The notes: a model not told the origin generated them from the sequence alone. 64,000 nucleotides of DNA from Pseudomonas sp. JAI120 (GCF_014207255.1 NZ_JACHCZ010000001.1:856592-920591); one strand, 5' to 3'; positions 42,037-50,880 are shown, counted from the stretch's first letter. Translations and numbers: made by a program.

Positions 42037-42141
42037 GGGATGCCCCTCTGCCTTGAAATGTCAGCGATGAGGGGAGTTTGCCGGGGCCAGCGTTGGGAAA
42101 ATTGGATATACGTGCTGTTTAAGCGGGGCGCTGGAAGGGTG

Positions 42142-42729
42142 TCACCAGCCTTCTTTCAGCATGCGCAACTCCAGGTGCTGCAACAGCATGATGGTCTTGC
42201 CGTCGGCGATCTCGCCGCTCTGCACCATGGCCAGTGCCTGCTCGAAACCCAGCTCCAGCACCTCGATGTCCTCGCCCTCCTCTTCCAGGCCGCCGCCACT
42301 GCCGACCCGGTCTCCTGGCTGGTATTCGCCGAGAAAAAAATGAATCCGCTCAGTGACCGACCCCGGGCTCATGAACGCCGCATAGATCTTCTCCACATGC
42401 CCGACGCGATAACCGGTTTCCTCCTCCGCCTCCAGGCGAATGCGCTCTTCAGGGCTGGCGTTGTCCAGCAACCCCGCAGCCGCTTCAATCAGGTAACCGG
42501 GGTAGTCATTGACGAAGGTGGGCATGCGGAACTGGCGAATCAGCAACACCGTGCGTTGCTCACGGTTGTACAGCAGGATGGTCGCGCCATTGCCGCGGTC
42601 ATACACCTCGCGGGTCTGGGCTTGCCAACTGCCGTCGCGGCGACGCAGGTCGAAGCTGTATTTTTTCAGCAGGTACCAGTTGTCCGAGAGAGTCTCTTCG
42701 GCGGTGATGCGAACGGGGCTGTTGTCCAT
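42142..42729 (-). CDS. nudK: GDP-mannose pyrophosphatase NudK
   Basis: The 195-residue Nudix enzyme starts at 42729 (MDNSPVRITAEETLSDNWYLLKKYSF, family-typical). It has the adapted Nudix box GLLDNASPEERIRLEAEEETGY, here in two overlapping parts with the metal-binding EAEEETG. NudK hydrolyses GDP-mannose to GMP and mannose-1-phosphate. It could limit GDP-mannose, which is also used by the capsule operon 15 kb away, but the genes are not linked. It follows the SDR gene by 32 bp. Confidence 0.92.
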   Translation of the reverse strand: MDNSPVRITAEETLSDNWYLLKKYSFDLRRRDGSWQAQTREVYDRGNGATILLYNREQRTVLLIRQFRMPTFVNDYPGYLIEAAAGLLDNASPEERIRLEAEEETGYRVGHVEKIYAAFMSPGSVTERIHFFLGEYQPGDRVGSGGGLEEEGEDIEVLELGFEQALAMVQSGEIADGKTIMLLQHLELRMLKEGW

Positions 42730-42761
42730 GGCTGGCTCTTTTCCAAAGGGGTGATCGGGGT

Positions 42762-43607
42762 TCACGCTTGTTTGATGCGAGGCCACGCGGCCGCAACTTC
42801 TTCAGCACTGCCGGCGTGGATCCGCGCCAGGTTGCGCGGGTAATCCACACCAGGATTCTCAGTGAAGCGCGTTGCGGTGAATTGACCGTTGCTGGCCCGC
42901 AGGACGTAGCCGGTGTCCTCGCACTGTGTGGAGGCGAGGAACAACACGCCTGGGGTTACCCAATCAGGCTTGAGCTCGTCGGGTTCCTCGGTCACGCCCC
43001 ACATCCGCGTCTTGGCCACCGGCGAAATCGCATTGACCCGGATGCCGGCCTCGGCGCCCTCATGGCTAAGCGCGTTCATGATCCCCAGTTGCGCCATCTT
43101 GCCGGCGCTGTAGGCCACCAGGCCGGTCTGCTCGTATTGTGCGTACATGGCGCGGTCGGAGGTGGTGAGGATAATGCGTGGCGCGGTTGAACGCAGCAGA
43201 TGCGGCCAGGCGTGTTTGCACAACCAAAGTGGCGCGTAGAGGTTGATGTCCATGGCCCGCTGCAGGAACGCGGCATCCAGGTCCTGGATGTTCTGGTAAC
43301 CCACCCAACCGGCATTGTGAATCAGGATATCGAGTTGACCGAAGGCCTCGACGGCATATGCAACCAGTTGCCGGCAGCCCTCGTGGGTGGACAAGTCACC
43401 GCCATGCCCGATCACCGCCAGCCCTTCGGCCTGCAAGGCTTCTGCCGCCGCCTTGACCACCGAGGCATCGTTGCCGGCACCCACCTTGTCAGCGCCGATA
43501 TCGCTGATCACCACCCGGGCACCGCCCAGGGCCAGTGCCCGTGCATAACTGAGTCCCAACCCGCGCGCACCGCCGGTGACGATGGCGGTTTTACCTGTGA
43601 AATCCAT
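42762..43607 (-). CDS. Short-chain dehydrogenase/reductase
   Basis: The 281-residue SDR has the cofactor motif TGGARGLGLSYARAL, the structural HNAG (ILIHNAGWVG), catalytic Ser in ILTTSDRAM and YxxxK in YSAGK. An aspartate after strand 2 (VVISDIG) suggests NAD(H). It resembles the family using acyl or steroid-like substrates, but specificity cannot be read from sequence. AGGAGA lies before the ATG. It is probably co-transcribed with nudK. Confidence 0.92.
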   Translation of the reverse strand: MDFTGKTAIVTGGARGLGLSYARALALGGARVVISDIGADKVGAGNDASVVKAAAEALQAEGLAVIGHGGDLSTHEGCRQLVAYAVEAFGQLDILIHNAGWVGYQNIQDLDAAFLQRAMDINLYAPLWLCKHAWPHLLRSTAPRIILTTSDRAMYAQYEQTGLVAYSAGKMAQLGIMNALSHEGAEAGIRVNAISPVAKTRMWGVTEEPDELKPDWVTPGVLFLASTQCEDTGYVLRASNGQFTATRFTENPGVDYPRNLARIHAGSAEEVAAAWPRIKQA

Positions 43608-43769
43608 GTGCTTGCTCTCCTGTTCGGCCGCCTACCCTAACAACCGGTGTACGGGTTGTTCAATGCTGTAACACTTTGCAAGCAATCGCCGTGGGCGGCC
43701 GTCGAATTTATACCTGCCGGTGTAGGCCATCTGGTAAAACGCCCACTTCACCTTTGCCCTGGAATCTTC

Positions 43770-44696
43770 ATGCCCTCTCGTTTTCTATCGCGCCTGAGCC
43801 TGCGCTGGTTTCCCCTGCTGTGCATGGCCCTGTTGATCGTCGGCCTGCCAGTGGGCTGCGCGGTGCTGCAACACAAGGAGCGCGAGCTGGTGTTTCGCAT
43901 CGAGCCCGGCACCGCCAGTTGGTACAGCGGTTTGCCCAAGGCGGTGCAGGAATTCGAACTCAAGCCCGCCAGTTTCAAATCGGGGCAGAACATTCATGGC
44001 TGGTGGTACCCGGCAGCCAACAAGGACGCGCCGGCGATCCTCTACTTGCACGGCGTACGCTGGAACCTCACCGGGCAGCTGTTTCGCATCGAGCAATTGC
44101 ACGCCCTGGGTTACTCGGTGCTGGCCATCGACTATCGCGGTTTCGGCCAGAGCCATGGCGAACTGCCGTCGGAAACCACGGTGTATGAAGATGCACGCAT
44201 CGCCTGGGAACGTTTCCAGGTGCTGCAACCGGACCCCGGCAAACGCCTGATCTACGGGCACTCACTCGGCGGCGCGGTGGCCATCGACCTGGCGGCGGAG
44301 CTGGGCCGGCAAACGCCGCTGCCAGTGCGTGGGCTGGTGATCGAGTCCACCTTCACCTCCCTGGCCGATGTGGCCGCAGCGGTAGCCAATACATCGTTGC
44401 CGGTGCGCTGGCTGCTGTCGCAGAAGTTCGACTCCATCGACAAGATCGCCGACATTCACATGCCGCTGCTGGTGGTCCATGGCCTGGACGACCGCTACGT
44501 GCCGCCGCGTTTCAGCGAGCAACTATTTGAAGCGGCCCGGCAACCCAAACGCCTCTTATTGGTGCCGGGTGCCAGCCATAACAACAGCATGAGCCTGGCC
44601 GGTGGCAGCTATCGCCAGGCACTCAATAACCTGATGCAAGCGAAGATGCCAGCACAGGTGGTCACCCACACTCCAGGTCATAACAACGAGTCATAA
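43770..44696 (+). CDS. Alpha/beta hydrolase with N-terminal membrane anchor or lipoprotein signal
   Basis: The 308-residue protein has an N-terminal hydrophobic segment ending LIVGLPVGCAVLQ (a near lipobox), then an alpha/beta hydrolase core. The oxyanion strand is YLHGVRWN, the nucleophile elbow GHSLGG, the acid Asp lies in VVHGLDDRYVPP and the catalytic His in GASHNN. This is the BEM46/YqkD-like esterase group. The start at 43770 keeps a proper signal sequence. Substrate unknown; location is the envelope. Confidence 0.88.
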   Translation: MPSRFLSRLSLRWFPLLCMALLIVGLPVGCAVLQHKERELVFRIEPGTASWYSGLPKAVQEFELKPASFKSGQNIHGWWYPAANKDAPAILYLHGVRWNLTGQLFRIEQLHALGYSVLAIDYRGFGQSHGELPSETTVYEDARIAWERFQVLQPDPGKRLIYGHSLGGAVAIDLAAELGRQTPLPVRGLVIESTFTSLADVAAAVANTSLPVRWLLSQKFDSIDKIADIHMPLLVVHGLDDRYVPPRFSEQLFEAARQPKRLLLVPGASHNNSMSLAGGSYRQALNNLMQAKMPAQVVTHTPGHNNES

Positions 44697-44824
44697 ATCT
44701 GCTTTTCGGCACTGGGTTCGCGCTTGGCTGTCAAGCGCAAACCCTGCCCATACTGGACATGGCCGGCAGTTGGTCAAATATTAACCTTTGGTTAAATCGC
44801 CAACCCTGCCGGGCGTTCGCAAAG

Positions 44825-44833
44825 TTATCCACA
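44825..44833 (+). promoter_or_regulatory. Perfect DnaA-box sequence
   Basis: TTATCCACA equals the consensus DnaA box. A second, poorer match in the opposite orientation (cgtggacaa, 44851-44859) and a very T-rich stretch follow. The function in this intergenic position is not known and a single 9-mer may occur by chance. Confidence 0.4.
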
Positions 44834-44840
44834 GAGATAC

Positions 44841-44876
44841 CCACGGTTTTCGTGGACAACTCTTTTTATTTTTTTA
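44841..44876 (+). terminator. Possible terminator after the alpha/beta hydrolase gene
   Basis: A 5-bp stem ccacg / cgtgg with loop gtttt is followed after five bases by a T-rich run (tctttttattttttt). The stem is short, so the call is weak. Confidence 0.45.
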
Positions 44877-44891
44877 CGATTTTTTTGCTCA

Positions 44892-46049
44892 CTAAACGGT
44901 TTCGGGGAATGTACCCGGCAGCAAAATCTCGCGATTCACATCGCGTATATCGTTATAGCCACACAGTGCCATCGTTACGTCCAGCTCACGGGCGATGATG
45001 TCAAGCGCCTTGGTCACCCCCGCTTCGCCCATCGCGCCCAAGCCATACAAATGCGGGCGACCGATCATGGTGCCTTTGGCGCCGAGTGCCATCGCCTTGA
45101 GCACGTCCTGACCGGAGCGAATGCCGCCGTCCAGCCACACTTCAATCCGCTCACCCACCGCGTCGACAATCGCCGGCAACTGGCTGATGCTCGACGGCGC
45201 ACCATCCAACTGGCGGCCACCGTGGTTGCTCACCACCAGTGCGTCGGCACCGGAATTGGCGGCCAGGCGCGCGTCCTCAACATCGAGGATGCCCTTGATG
45301 ATCAGCTTGCCGCCCCAGCGCTGCTTGATCCATTCCACATCGTCCCAGCTCAGGCGCGGGTCGAATTGCTGGGCGGTCCACGATGACAGCGAACTCATGT
45401 CCGCCACACCCTTCACATGCCCGACGATATTGCCGAAGCCACGCCGTTGGGTGCCGAGCATGCCCATCACCCACCGCGGCTTGGTGGCCATGTTAAGGAT
45501 GTTCGGCAAGGTCAGCTTGGGCGGTGCCGACAGGCCGTTGATCAAGTCCTTGTGGCGTTGCCCGAGGATCTGCAGGTCCAGGGTCAGCACCAGTGCATCC
45601 ACACCGGCCGCCTTGGCACGTTCGATCAATTGCTCGACAAACGCGCGGTCGCGCATCACATACAGCTGGAACCAGAACGGCTTGCCGACCTGCTCGGCGA
45701 TGTCTTCGAGGGAGCAGATACTCATGGTCGACAAGGTGTAGCGCAGGCCAAACGCAGCGGCGGCGCGGGCGGTAAGAATCTCGCCATCGGCATGCTGCAT
45801 GCCGGCCAGGCCCGTAGGTGCGAGGGCCACCGGCATGGCCATGTCCTGGCCGATCATGCTGGCTCGGATCGAGCGTTCATCGATATTGCGCGCCACGCGC
45901 TGGCGGAATTTGATCCGGGCAAAATCGCTTTCATTGGCCCGGTAGGTGCTCTCAGTCCAGGACCCGGAATCGGCGTAATCGTAGAACATCCGTGGCACAC
46001 GCTTTTGCGCCAGCTTGCGTAAATCTTCGATGGTTGTAATCAACGACAT
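44892..46049 (-). CDS. lldD: FMN-dependent alpha-hydroxy-acid dehydrogenase (LldD-like)
   Basis: The 385-residue protein fits L-lactate dehydrogenase/glycolate oxidase enzymes: N-terminal MFYDYADSGSWTESTYRAN, FMN-binding PVALAPTGLAGM and LSTMSICS, the catalytic histidine and arginine in SNHGGRQLDGAPSS, and DGGIRSGQDVLKAMALGA. It oxidises an L-2-hydroxy acid, probably lactate, to the keto acid and passes electrons to the respiratory chain. No lactate permease or lldR-type GntR regulator is nearby, so another hydroxy acid is possible. A DeoR-type regulator is divergent, 121 bp away. Confidence 0.87.
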   Translation of the reverse strand: MSLITTIEDLRKLAQKRVPRMFYDYADSGSWTESTYRANESDFARIKFRQRVARNIDERSIRASMIGQDMAMPVALAPTGLAGMQHADGEILTARAAAAFGLRYTLSTMSICSLEDIAEQVGKPFWFQLYVMRDRAFVEQLIERAKAAGVDALVLTLDLQILGQRHKDLINGLSAPPKLTLPNILNMATKPRWVMGMLGTQRRGFGNIVGHVKGVADMSSLSSWTAQQFDPRLSWDDVEWIKQRWGGKLIIKGILDVEDARLAANSGADALVVSNHGGRQLDGAPSSISQLPAIVDAVGERIEVWLDGGIRSGQDVLKAMALGAKGTMIGRPHLYGLGAMGEAGVTKALDIIARELDVTMALCGYNDIRDVNREILLPGTFPETV

Positions 46050-46170
46050 CTAGGTCACCTCTCCCTGAACTGAGCACAAAGAGTAACCGCCCCTCGGGTG
46101 GGCAACCAGCCATTGCGTTTATATCGACTGCGGACTAATCTCGCACAAACCCGCAAAAAAGCGCACAAAC

Positions 46171-46956
46171 ATGCATAACACCCATCAAGCCATCGACCTG
46201 CCTTCCCTGCGCAAACAAAAGATCCTGTTATTGCTGGAACGCGACGGCAAAGTCACCGCCTCGGAACTGGTGGAACACTTCGCCGTGTCCCAGGACACCA
46301 TCCGCCGCGACCTCGGCGAACTCGCCGCCGCCGGCCTGTTGCAGCGCGTGCACGGTGGCGCCCTGCCCCGGCCCAAGGATACCGGCAAGGACTTCTTCAC
46401 CCGGGTCGGCGAGACCAATGAAGCCAAGCGTCAACTTGCACAACTCGCCGCTGACCAGGTGCAGGACGGCCAGATTGTGCTGTTCGATTCCGGCTCCACC
46501 ACGTTGCAGATCGCCCAGTCATTGCCGCGCTCGATCCGCCTGACCGTCGTCACGCCGTCACCGATGATCGCCATCGCCCTGGCCGACCATCGCGATGTAA
46601 AAGTGATTCTCGCCGGCGGCCAACTCAACCCGGCCACCTTGTCTACCAGCGGCCAGGAAAGCGTGCGCCTGATCCAGAGTATCAAGGCCGACCTGCTGTT
46701 TACCGGGGTGTGCGCACTGCATCCGCAAGTGGGCATCAGCTCGCTGCATTTTGACGAGGTCGCGGTCAAACAGGCCCTGCTCGACAGCGCGTCCCATGTG
46801 GTGGCGGTGACCCTGGCGGACAAACTCGGTGCGGTGGAACCGTTTGTGGTGGCGCCGTGCAACCGTATTCACACGTTGATCACGGAGTGGCATGTGCCGA
46901 GTGTGGAGGCGTATGAGCAGTTAGGGTTGGAGGTGTTGCGGGTGGAGGTCGAGTAG
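46171..46956 (+). CDS. DeoR/GlpR-family transcriptional regulator
   Basis: The 261-residue protein has the DeoR helix-turn-helix (RKQKILLLLERDGKVTASEL, FAVSQDTIRRDLGELAAAGL, QRVHGGAL) and a sugar-phosphate-sensing DeoRC domain with FDSGSTTLQIAQSLP. These repressors usually respond to a phosphorylated sugar. It faces the lldD-like gene across a 121-bp divergent promoter region and may regulate that gene, which is inference. Confidence 0.92.
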   Translation: MHNTHQAIDLPSLRKQKILLLLERDGKVTASELVEHFAVSQDTIRRDLGELAAAGLLQRVHGGALPRPKDTGKDFFTRVGETNEAKRQLAQLAADQVQDGQIVLFDSGSTTLQIAQSLPRSIRLTVVTPSPMIAIALADHRDVKVILAGGQLNPATLSTSGQESVRLIQSIKADLLFTGVCALHPQVGISSLHFDEVAVKQALLDSASHVVAVTLADKLGAVEPFVVAPCNRIHTLITEWHVPSVEAYEQLGLEVLRVEVE

Positions 46957-47030
46957 CAGCAGGGCATCAAATAGCTGTGTGGCGGATTGGCTTTTGTGAC
47001 TGGCAGACTTGTTGTGGCCAGCAAGTTTAT

Positions 47031-47165
47031 TGTGGCGAGCGGGCTTGCCCCGCGTTGGGGCGCGTAGCGGCCCCACATAAGGTCACCGCCACTATCCTGC
47101 CTAAACGCGGTGGCAGGTTTCAGGGCCGCTTCGCAGCCCAACGCGGGGCAAGCCCGCTCGCCACA
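47031..47165. repeat. 29-bp perfect inverted repeat (another REP/BIME class)
   Basis: Arms at 47031-47059 (tgtggcgagcgggcttgccc onwards) and 47137-47165 are exact complements, with a GC-rich spacer that itself contains gcgtagcggccc / gggccgcttcgc pairs. It lies in the 257-bp gap between convergent genes. Confidence 0.88.
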
Positions 47166-47213
47166 AAAAAAGCTCGCTCACCACGACAAGCTCGATAGCC
47201 ACAACAAGCCTGC

Positions 47214-47648
47214 TCACCACGACAGCACCTTGGCCGCATCGCGCATAAAAATCTCGATGGTCTTGGGCCCCACGCCGTCAAATTCCCCCAGGCGTTTTTC
47301 GAACGCCTGGCGGTTTTCGCTGGCACTGCGAATGTGGCTGATCTTGCCGGCGTACTCGGCGTTGAGCTTGGCACTCAGGTCCAGCAGGCGCTGCGCGGTG
47401 CTTTCGTCGTACCGCACGTAGTGAGCACGCCCGAGCATGGAGACCAGCTCTCGGGAGGTGCAATGTTGCAGCTTGCGCGCAGTATCACGCCCCTCTTCCT
47501 CAACGATCGCCTTGTACGCCTGTGCCGCGATGGGGGCCTGGATGCGCTTGCCCATCAGGAAGCTGGCGACAAACCACTTGAACAGGCTGCTGTCATCCTC
47601 CGGCTTTAGCTCGATACCCAGTTCCGCCGCAGTAATGGCACGGGCCAT
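47214..47648 (-). CDS. Helix-hairpin-helix protein related to endonuclease III
   Basis: The 144-residue, all-helical protein resembles a shortened HhH-GPD DNA glycosylase core with the hairpin LGEFDGVGPKTIEIFMRDA near the C-terminus (DNA backbone binding). The catalytic Lys-Asp pair and iron-sulfur cysteines of endonuclease III are not seen. It may bind DNA without being a glycosylase. It starts 2 bp after the small gene's stop region upstream, so they are likely co-transcribed. Confidence 0.75.
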   Translation of the reverse strand: MARAITAAELGIELKPEDDSSLFKWFVASFLMGKRIQAPIAAQAYKAIVEEEGRDTARKLQHCTSRELVSMLGRAHYVRYDESTAQRLLDLSAKLNAEYAGKISHIRSASENRQAFEKRLGEFDGVGPKTIEIFMRDAAKVLSW

Positions 47649-47650
47649 GT

Positions 47651-47875
47651 TCAGTGGCCCAGCTTGCGCTCGGCCTTGGCGGCCTGCTCGTTGATGGCAT
47701 CGGTCTGGCGTTCAGTGTCTTTGATCGAGGTGGGCGTCAACACTTTATCGACGGTTTCGGTCTTTGGATTCGGGCGTTCCAGGGTCTGGCCTTTGGCAGC
47801 TTTATCAGTACCTTTTTGCGCCTGCTCAGAACTGATGGGGTCTGGGGTTTTGTCGGCAGTCTTGGCGTCAGTCAC
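47651..47875 (-). CDS. Small hydrophilic unknown protein
   Basis: AGGAG lies 8 nt before a GTG at 47875 and decides the start; the product has 74 residues, VTDAKTADKTPDPISSEQAQ at its beginning, highly charged and probably disordered, without cysteine or hydrophobic segment. I do not recognise the family. It lies 2 bp before the HhH protein gene. Codon pattern and the good ribosome binding site argue that it is real. Confidence 0.7.
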   Translation of the reverse strand: MTDAKTADKTPDPISSEQAQKGTDKAAKGQTLERPNPKTETVDKVLTPTSIKDTERQTDAINEQAAKAERKLGH

Positions 47876-48061
47876 GGTGAAATCTCCTGGCAATTGAAGG
47901 CCCGCGAAAGCGGCGGACACTTATGCAGCAGAGGCCTGTGAATTTCGATAGTTCAAGGAAATTGCCGCAGAAAAACAGGAACAAAAAAATTTAAACCTTT
48001 TGCCCAGGCCTCGGCTCAACAGTCAGGTAACGGCATCCCGCCACCTTCAAGGAGCTCCATC

Positions 48062-48565
48062 ATGACCACTCTGCTGATGAAACAAATGGGCCTGACTTTC
48101 GTACTGGTTGCCGGCGCAATGTCCACCGCCATGGCCGCCACCTCCAACAGCTTCGTCGATGACGCAGCCCAAGGCGGTATCACCGAGGTGGAAGCCGGCA
48201 AACTGGCACTCGAAAAAAGCAGCTCGGCCGACGTGAAGACCTTTGCCCAGCACATGGTCACCGACCATACCAAGGCCAATCAGGAACTGGTGGCGCTGGC
48301 AAAAAAACTCGACATCGAAGTGCCGGATGACGCCGCCCTGACCGACAAGGCCAAGAAAGCCATCCTGGAACTGCGTGACGAATCGTTTGACAAGGCCTAC
48401 GCCAACAACCAGGTCGACGCTCATGAAAAAACCGTCGAACTGTTCAAGAAGGAAGCGGCGTCCTCGGACAATGCCGAGCTCAAAGCCTTCGCTGCCAAGA
48501 CGCTGCCAACCCTCGAGGCCCATTTAAAAATGGCCAAGGAGCTGCAAGCCAAGCACGACCATTAA
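48062..48565 (+). CDS. DUF4142 ferritin-like periplasmic protein
   Basis: The 167-residue protein has a signal peptide (cleavage near TAMA/ATSN) and a four-helix DUF4142 domain: DDAAQGGITEVEAGKLALEK, VKTFAQHMVTDHTKANQEL, DESFDKAYANNQVDAHEKTV and LKAFAAKTLPTLEAHLKMA. The conserved His and Glu positions suggest a ferritin-like fold; function is unknown but the genes often respond to stress. AAGGAG lies 8 nt before the ATG. Confidence 0.9.
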   Translation: MTTLLMKQMGLTFVLVAGAMSTAMAATSNSFVDDAAQGGITEVEAGKLALEKSSSADVKTFAQHMVTDHTKANQELVALAKKLDIEVPDDAALTDKAKKAILELRDESFDKAYANNQVDAHEKTVELFKKEAASSDNAELKAFAAKTLPTLEAHLKMAKELQAKHDH

Positions 48566-48595
48566 TTCATTACTGACGCAAGGAGACATTCGATC

Positions 48596-49156
48596 ATGAG
48601 CTCGCAACTCAACGGCAAGAAGATTCTGGTCATCACCTCCAACACCGGTATCGAGCGCGACGAGCTGCTCAAACCCCTGGACGCCTTGCGCGGCTACGGC
48701 GCCACGGTGACCCACGCTTCCAGCAAAGGCGGCACCACCCAGACCTTCGTCGGCGACACCGAGAAAGACAAAACAGTGGAGTCCGAGGTGCAGCTGTCGG
48801 ACGTCGTCAGCGGCGACTTTGACGCCCTGGTCATCCCTGGCGGTACCGTCAATGCCGATACCCTGCGCCAGGATGCGGCGGCGCTGCGCCTGATCAAGGA
48901 CTTCGCCGACGCCGGTAAAACCATCGCCGCGATCTGCCACGGCCCATGGACGCTGATCGATGCCGGCGTGATCAAGGGCAAGACCCTGACCTCCTATAAG
49001 AGCGTGCGCATCGACCTGGAAAACGCCGGCGCGGCTGGATGGGTGGATGCCGAGGTCAAGCAATGCCAGGCCAATGGCTGGACGTTGATCACGTCGCGTA
49101 CGCCGGATGATTTGCCGGCGTTCAACGAAGCGATTGCCAAGGCTGTCGCCGGTTGA
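48596..49156 (+). CDS. PfpI/DJ-1 family protein (YhbO-like)
   Basis: The 186-residue protein has the class I glutamine-amidotransferase-like fold: VLVIPGGTVNADTLRQ (acidic residue and PGG), the nucleophile cysteine and histidine in AAICHGPWTLIDAGVIKG and KTLTSYKSVRIDLENAGA. PfpI/YhbO proteins protect against stress and have been described as proteases or deglycases; the activity is debated. AGGAGA lies before the ATG. It follows the DUF4142 gene by 30 bp and is closed by a terminator. Confidence 0.92.
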   Translation: MSSQLNGKKILVITSNTGIERDELLKPLDALRGYGATVTHASSKGGTTQTFVGDTEKDKTVESEVQLSDVVSGDFDALVIPGGTVNADTLRQDAAALRLIKDFADAGKTIAAICHGPWTLIDAGVIKGKTLTSYKSVRIDLENAGAAGWVDAEVKQCQANGWTLITSRTPDDLPAFNEAIAKAVAG

Positions 49157-49174
49157 ACGGTCACTGTTGAACGT

Positions 49175-49205
49175 AAACAGGCGCCTCTCGGCGCCTGTTT
49201 TTCTT
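49175..49205 (+). terminator. Rho-independent terminator of the DUF4142-pfpI unit
   Basis: Perfect 11-bp stem aaacaggcgcc / ggcgcctgttt with loop tctc, followed by ttcttt. Confidence 0.9.
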
Positions 49206-49217
49206 TCCCCAAGCCCT

Positions 49218-49424
49218 TCAGCTTTTACGCTGCTCCGGCATCTCACGCTTGGGCCCGAACATCGCCCACGCAATCAAGCCAAACAACGGCACAAAGATCA
49301 GGATCACCAACCACAAGCCCTTGCTCTCCCAACCACCGGTGCTGCGCAGGACGATATTGATCGCCCACAACTCCAACAGCAGCAGAATCACCGCCAAGCC
49401 GATCCAGATATATTGAATTTCCAT
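49218..49424 (-). CDS. PLDc_N-type two-helix membrane protein
   Basis: The 68-residue protein has two membrane helices (IQYIWIGLAVILLLLELWAI and LVILIFVPLFGLIAWAMFG) ending in GPKRE. This is the phospholipase D nuclease N-terminal (PLDc_N) domain, here without the nuclease part. Such small free-standing forms are common; function unknown. AGGAGG at 49432-49437 (complement) lies before the ATG. Confidence 0.85.
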   Translation of the reverse strand: MEIQYIWIGLAVILLLLELWAINIVLRSTGGWESKGLWLVILIFVPLFGLIAWAMFGPKREMPEQRKS

Positions 49425-49679
49425 GCTTCACCTCCTAGGTCGTATGCATTAGGTCAAGCATCGGCCGCGAGGGTTCATTTAAATTTTCCGACGTTGTGGA
49501 ATGCAACGCGCCGCAGCGCCGACCATGCAACCTGCACGACAATCGCCCCCCTGATCACATATAACCTGTTGAATTAACGAATAATTTAAAAACTGCTCAA
49601 GTTGGTACACCTGATGCACCTGTCGACTGGACGAGGCGTGCATGTCGACACGCCCTGAAATTCCCGTGAGGTGTCACCG

Positions 49680-50156
49680 ATGAATGCCATTGACCTGCTC
49701 AAAGCCGACCACGAACGCGTGAAGGCCCTGTTGACTCAACTGAGTGAGTCCACTGAACGCGGGGTTAAAAAACGCACTGAATTGCTGGCCAAGCTGGAAG
49801 CGGAAATCAGCCTGCACACCAAGCTGGAAGAAGAAATCCTCTACCCGGCATTCAGGAAGGCTGGCGGCAAGGAACAGGACATCATGTACCACGAGGCCAA
49901 GGAAGAGCATCGCACCGTCGACGCCCTGGTACTGCCCGACCTGAAGCAAACCGAACCTTCGACCACCGAGTTTTCCGGCCGCGTCAAAGTGGTCAAGGAA
50001 TTGCTGGAGCACCATATCGAAGAAGAGGAAACCGAGATGTTCCCGCAGGCTAAAAAGCTGCTGGGCAAGGCGCTGCTTGAAGAGTTGGGCGCTGAAATGG
50101 AAGCCATGAAAGCGGCGCATAAAAAGTTGCAGTCGAGCAAGCCTATGGCGGCTTGA
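49680..50156 (+). CDS. Hemerythrin HHE domain protein
   Basis: The 158-residue helical protein has the hemerythrin-like metal ligands: His in LKADHERVK, HTKLEEEILYP, HEAKEEHRTVD and HHIEEEETEMFP. It probably binds a di-iron centre and O2 or NO, or serves in stress protection. The ATG at 49680 is preferred (GAGG at 49668-49671) to a GTG at 49671. The AT-rich 255-bp region upstream contains no gene. Confidence 0.9.
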   Translation: MNAIDLLKADHERVKALLTQLSESTERGVKKRTELLAKLEAEISLHTKLEEEILYPAFRKAGGKEQDIMYHEAKEEHRTVDALVLPDLKQTEPSTTEFSGRVKVVKELLEHHIEEEETEMFPQAKKLLGKALLEELGAEMEAMKAAHKKLQSSKPMAA

Positions 50157-50168
50157 TCGAGGCATGAC

Positions 50169-50195
50169 AAGAGCCTGGAATTGATCCAGGCTCTT
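50169..50195 (+). terminator. Hairpin after the hemerythrin gene
   Basis: Perfect 10-bp stem aagagcctgg / ccaggctctt with loop aattgat, 12 bp after the stop codon. The following T-run is short. Confidence 0.55.
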
Positions 50196-50224
50196 GATAC
50201 ATCCACACGATAGGGGATAGCGTC

Positions 50225-50503
50225 ATGAAGACCAGATCGTCCCAACGGATTGTGCTTATCGTCGGCCTGTCAGCCCTGCTCACCGGCCCCGCCCTCGCCG
50301 CCTTTGGCGATAACCCTGAACCTGCCTCCAACGCCTTGAGTGGCGACGGCGCCGCCGGCTCCGCCCTGCCACCGGGGACCTACCCCAGCAGCCCTTCCGA
50401 CAGCGACAAAAAAACCAAGGATACCGCCAAACCGCCGAGCAAACCCGCCAGGCCGGCTGACACCCATAAAGACGGCAAGGAAAAACCCCGCTCAGGCAGC
50501 TGA
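50225..50503 (+). CDS. Small secreted unknown protein, Pro/Ser/Lys-rich
   Basis: The 92-residue product has a signal peptide (IVLIVGLSALLTGPALA, cleavage before AFGD) and a mature part rich in Pro, Ser, Asp and Lys that is probably unstructured. No known domain. GATAGGGGATAG lies before the ATG. The 3' end overlaps the convergent DUF3079 gene by 12 bp. Periplasmic or extracellular location expected. Confidence 0.72.
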   Translation: MKTRSSQRIVLIVGLSALLTGPALAAFGDNPEPASNALSGDGAAGSALPPGTYPSSPSDSDKKTKDTAKPPSKPARPADTHKDGKEKPRSGS

Positions 50504-50701
50504 CGGTTCATCCGCAACCGGCGGCTCGGGTGCAAGCCCCCAGTCGCCATGCTCGTACCAGTCGTCCCCGATCATCTCGGCCGGGTACATGGTGCGGTCG
50601 GCGCCATTGCCGCACGCCAGGTCGGTGGCGGCACAGTAGCGATCACAGCCCCAACAGATACGTTCAGGATGCTTGGGATGCAGCGGAAAAGGCTTGGCCA
50701 T
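50492..50701 (-). CDS. DUF3079 cysteine-containing small protein
   Basis: The start MAKPFPLHPKHPERICWGCDRYCAAT at 50701 gives 69 residues and matches the DUF3079 family, which opens with this His/Pro/Cys pattern (CWGCDRYC). The cysteines suggest metal binding; the function of the family is unknown. It is divergent from the ftrABCD operon (180 bp apart). Confidence 0.85.
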   Translation of the reverse strand: MAKPFPLHPKHPERICWGCDRYCAATDLACGNGADRTMYPAEMIGDDWYEHGDWGLAPEPPVADEPSAA

Positions 50702-50810
50702 GCGTGGACTCCCTGGCGACGAACACTCCCAGCAACCTACCCCGATAAAACCTGTACAACCTTGACCGGCATCAAGCCTGGCCAAGATGAAATATCCTCG
50801 AAACTTGACA

Positions 50811-50829
50811 GGAATCATTATTATTTACG
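50811..50829 (+). promoter_or_regulatory. Possible Fur box upstream of the ftr operon
   Basis: The AT-rich ggaatcattattatttacg fits the spacing of Fur repeats (aatcattattattta; complement AATAATAATGATT) only partly, 52-70 bp before the ftrA start. The call is moderate because one half-site is poor; it is strengthened by iron uptake genes downstream. Confidence 0.4.
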
Positions 50830-50880
50830 GCTGACCTTCCTAGACTCGGGTTCTCTCTCCTCACCCGTCAGGAAGCCTCG

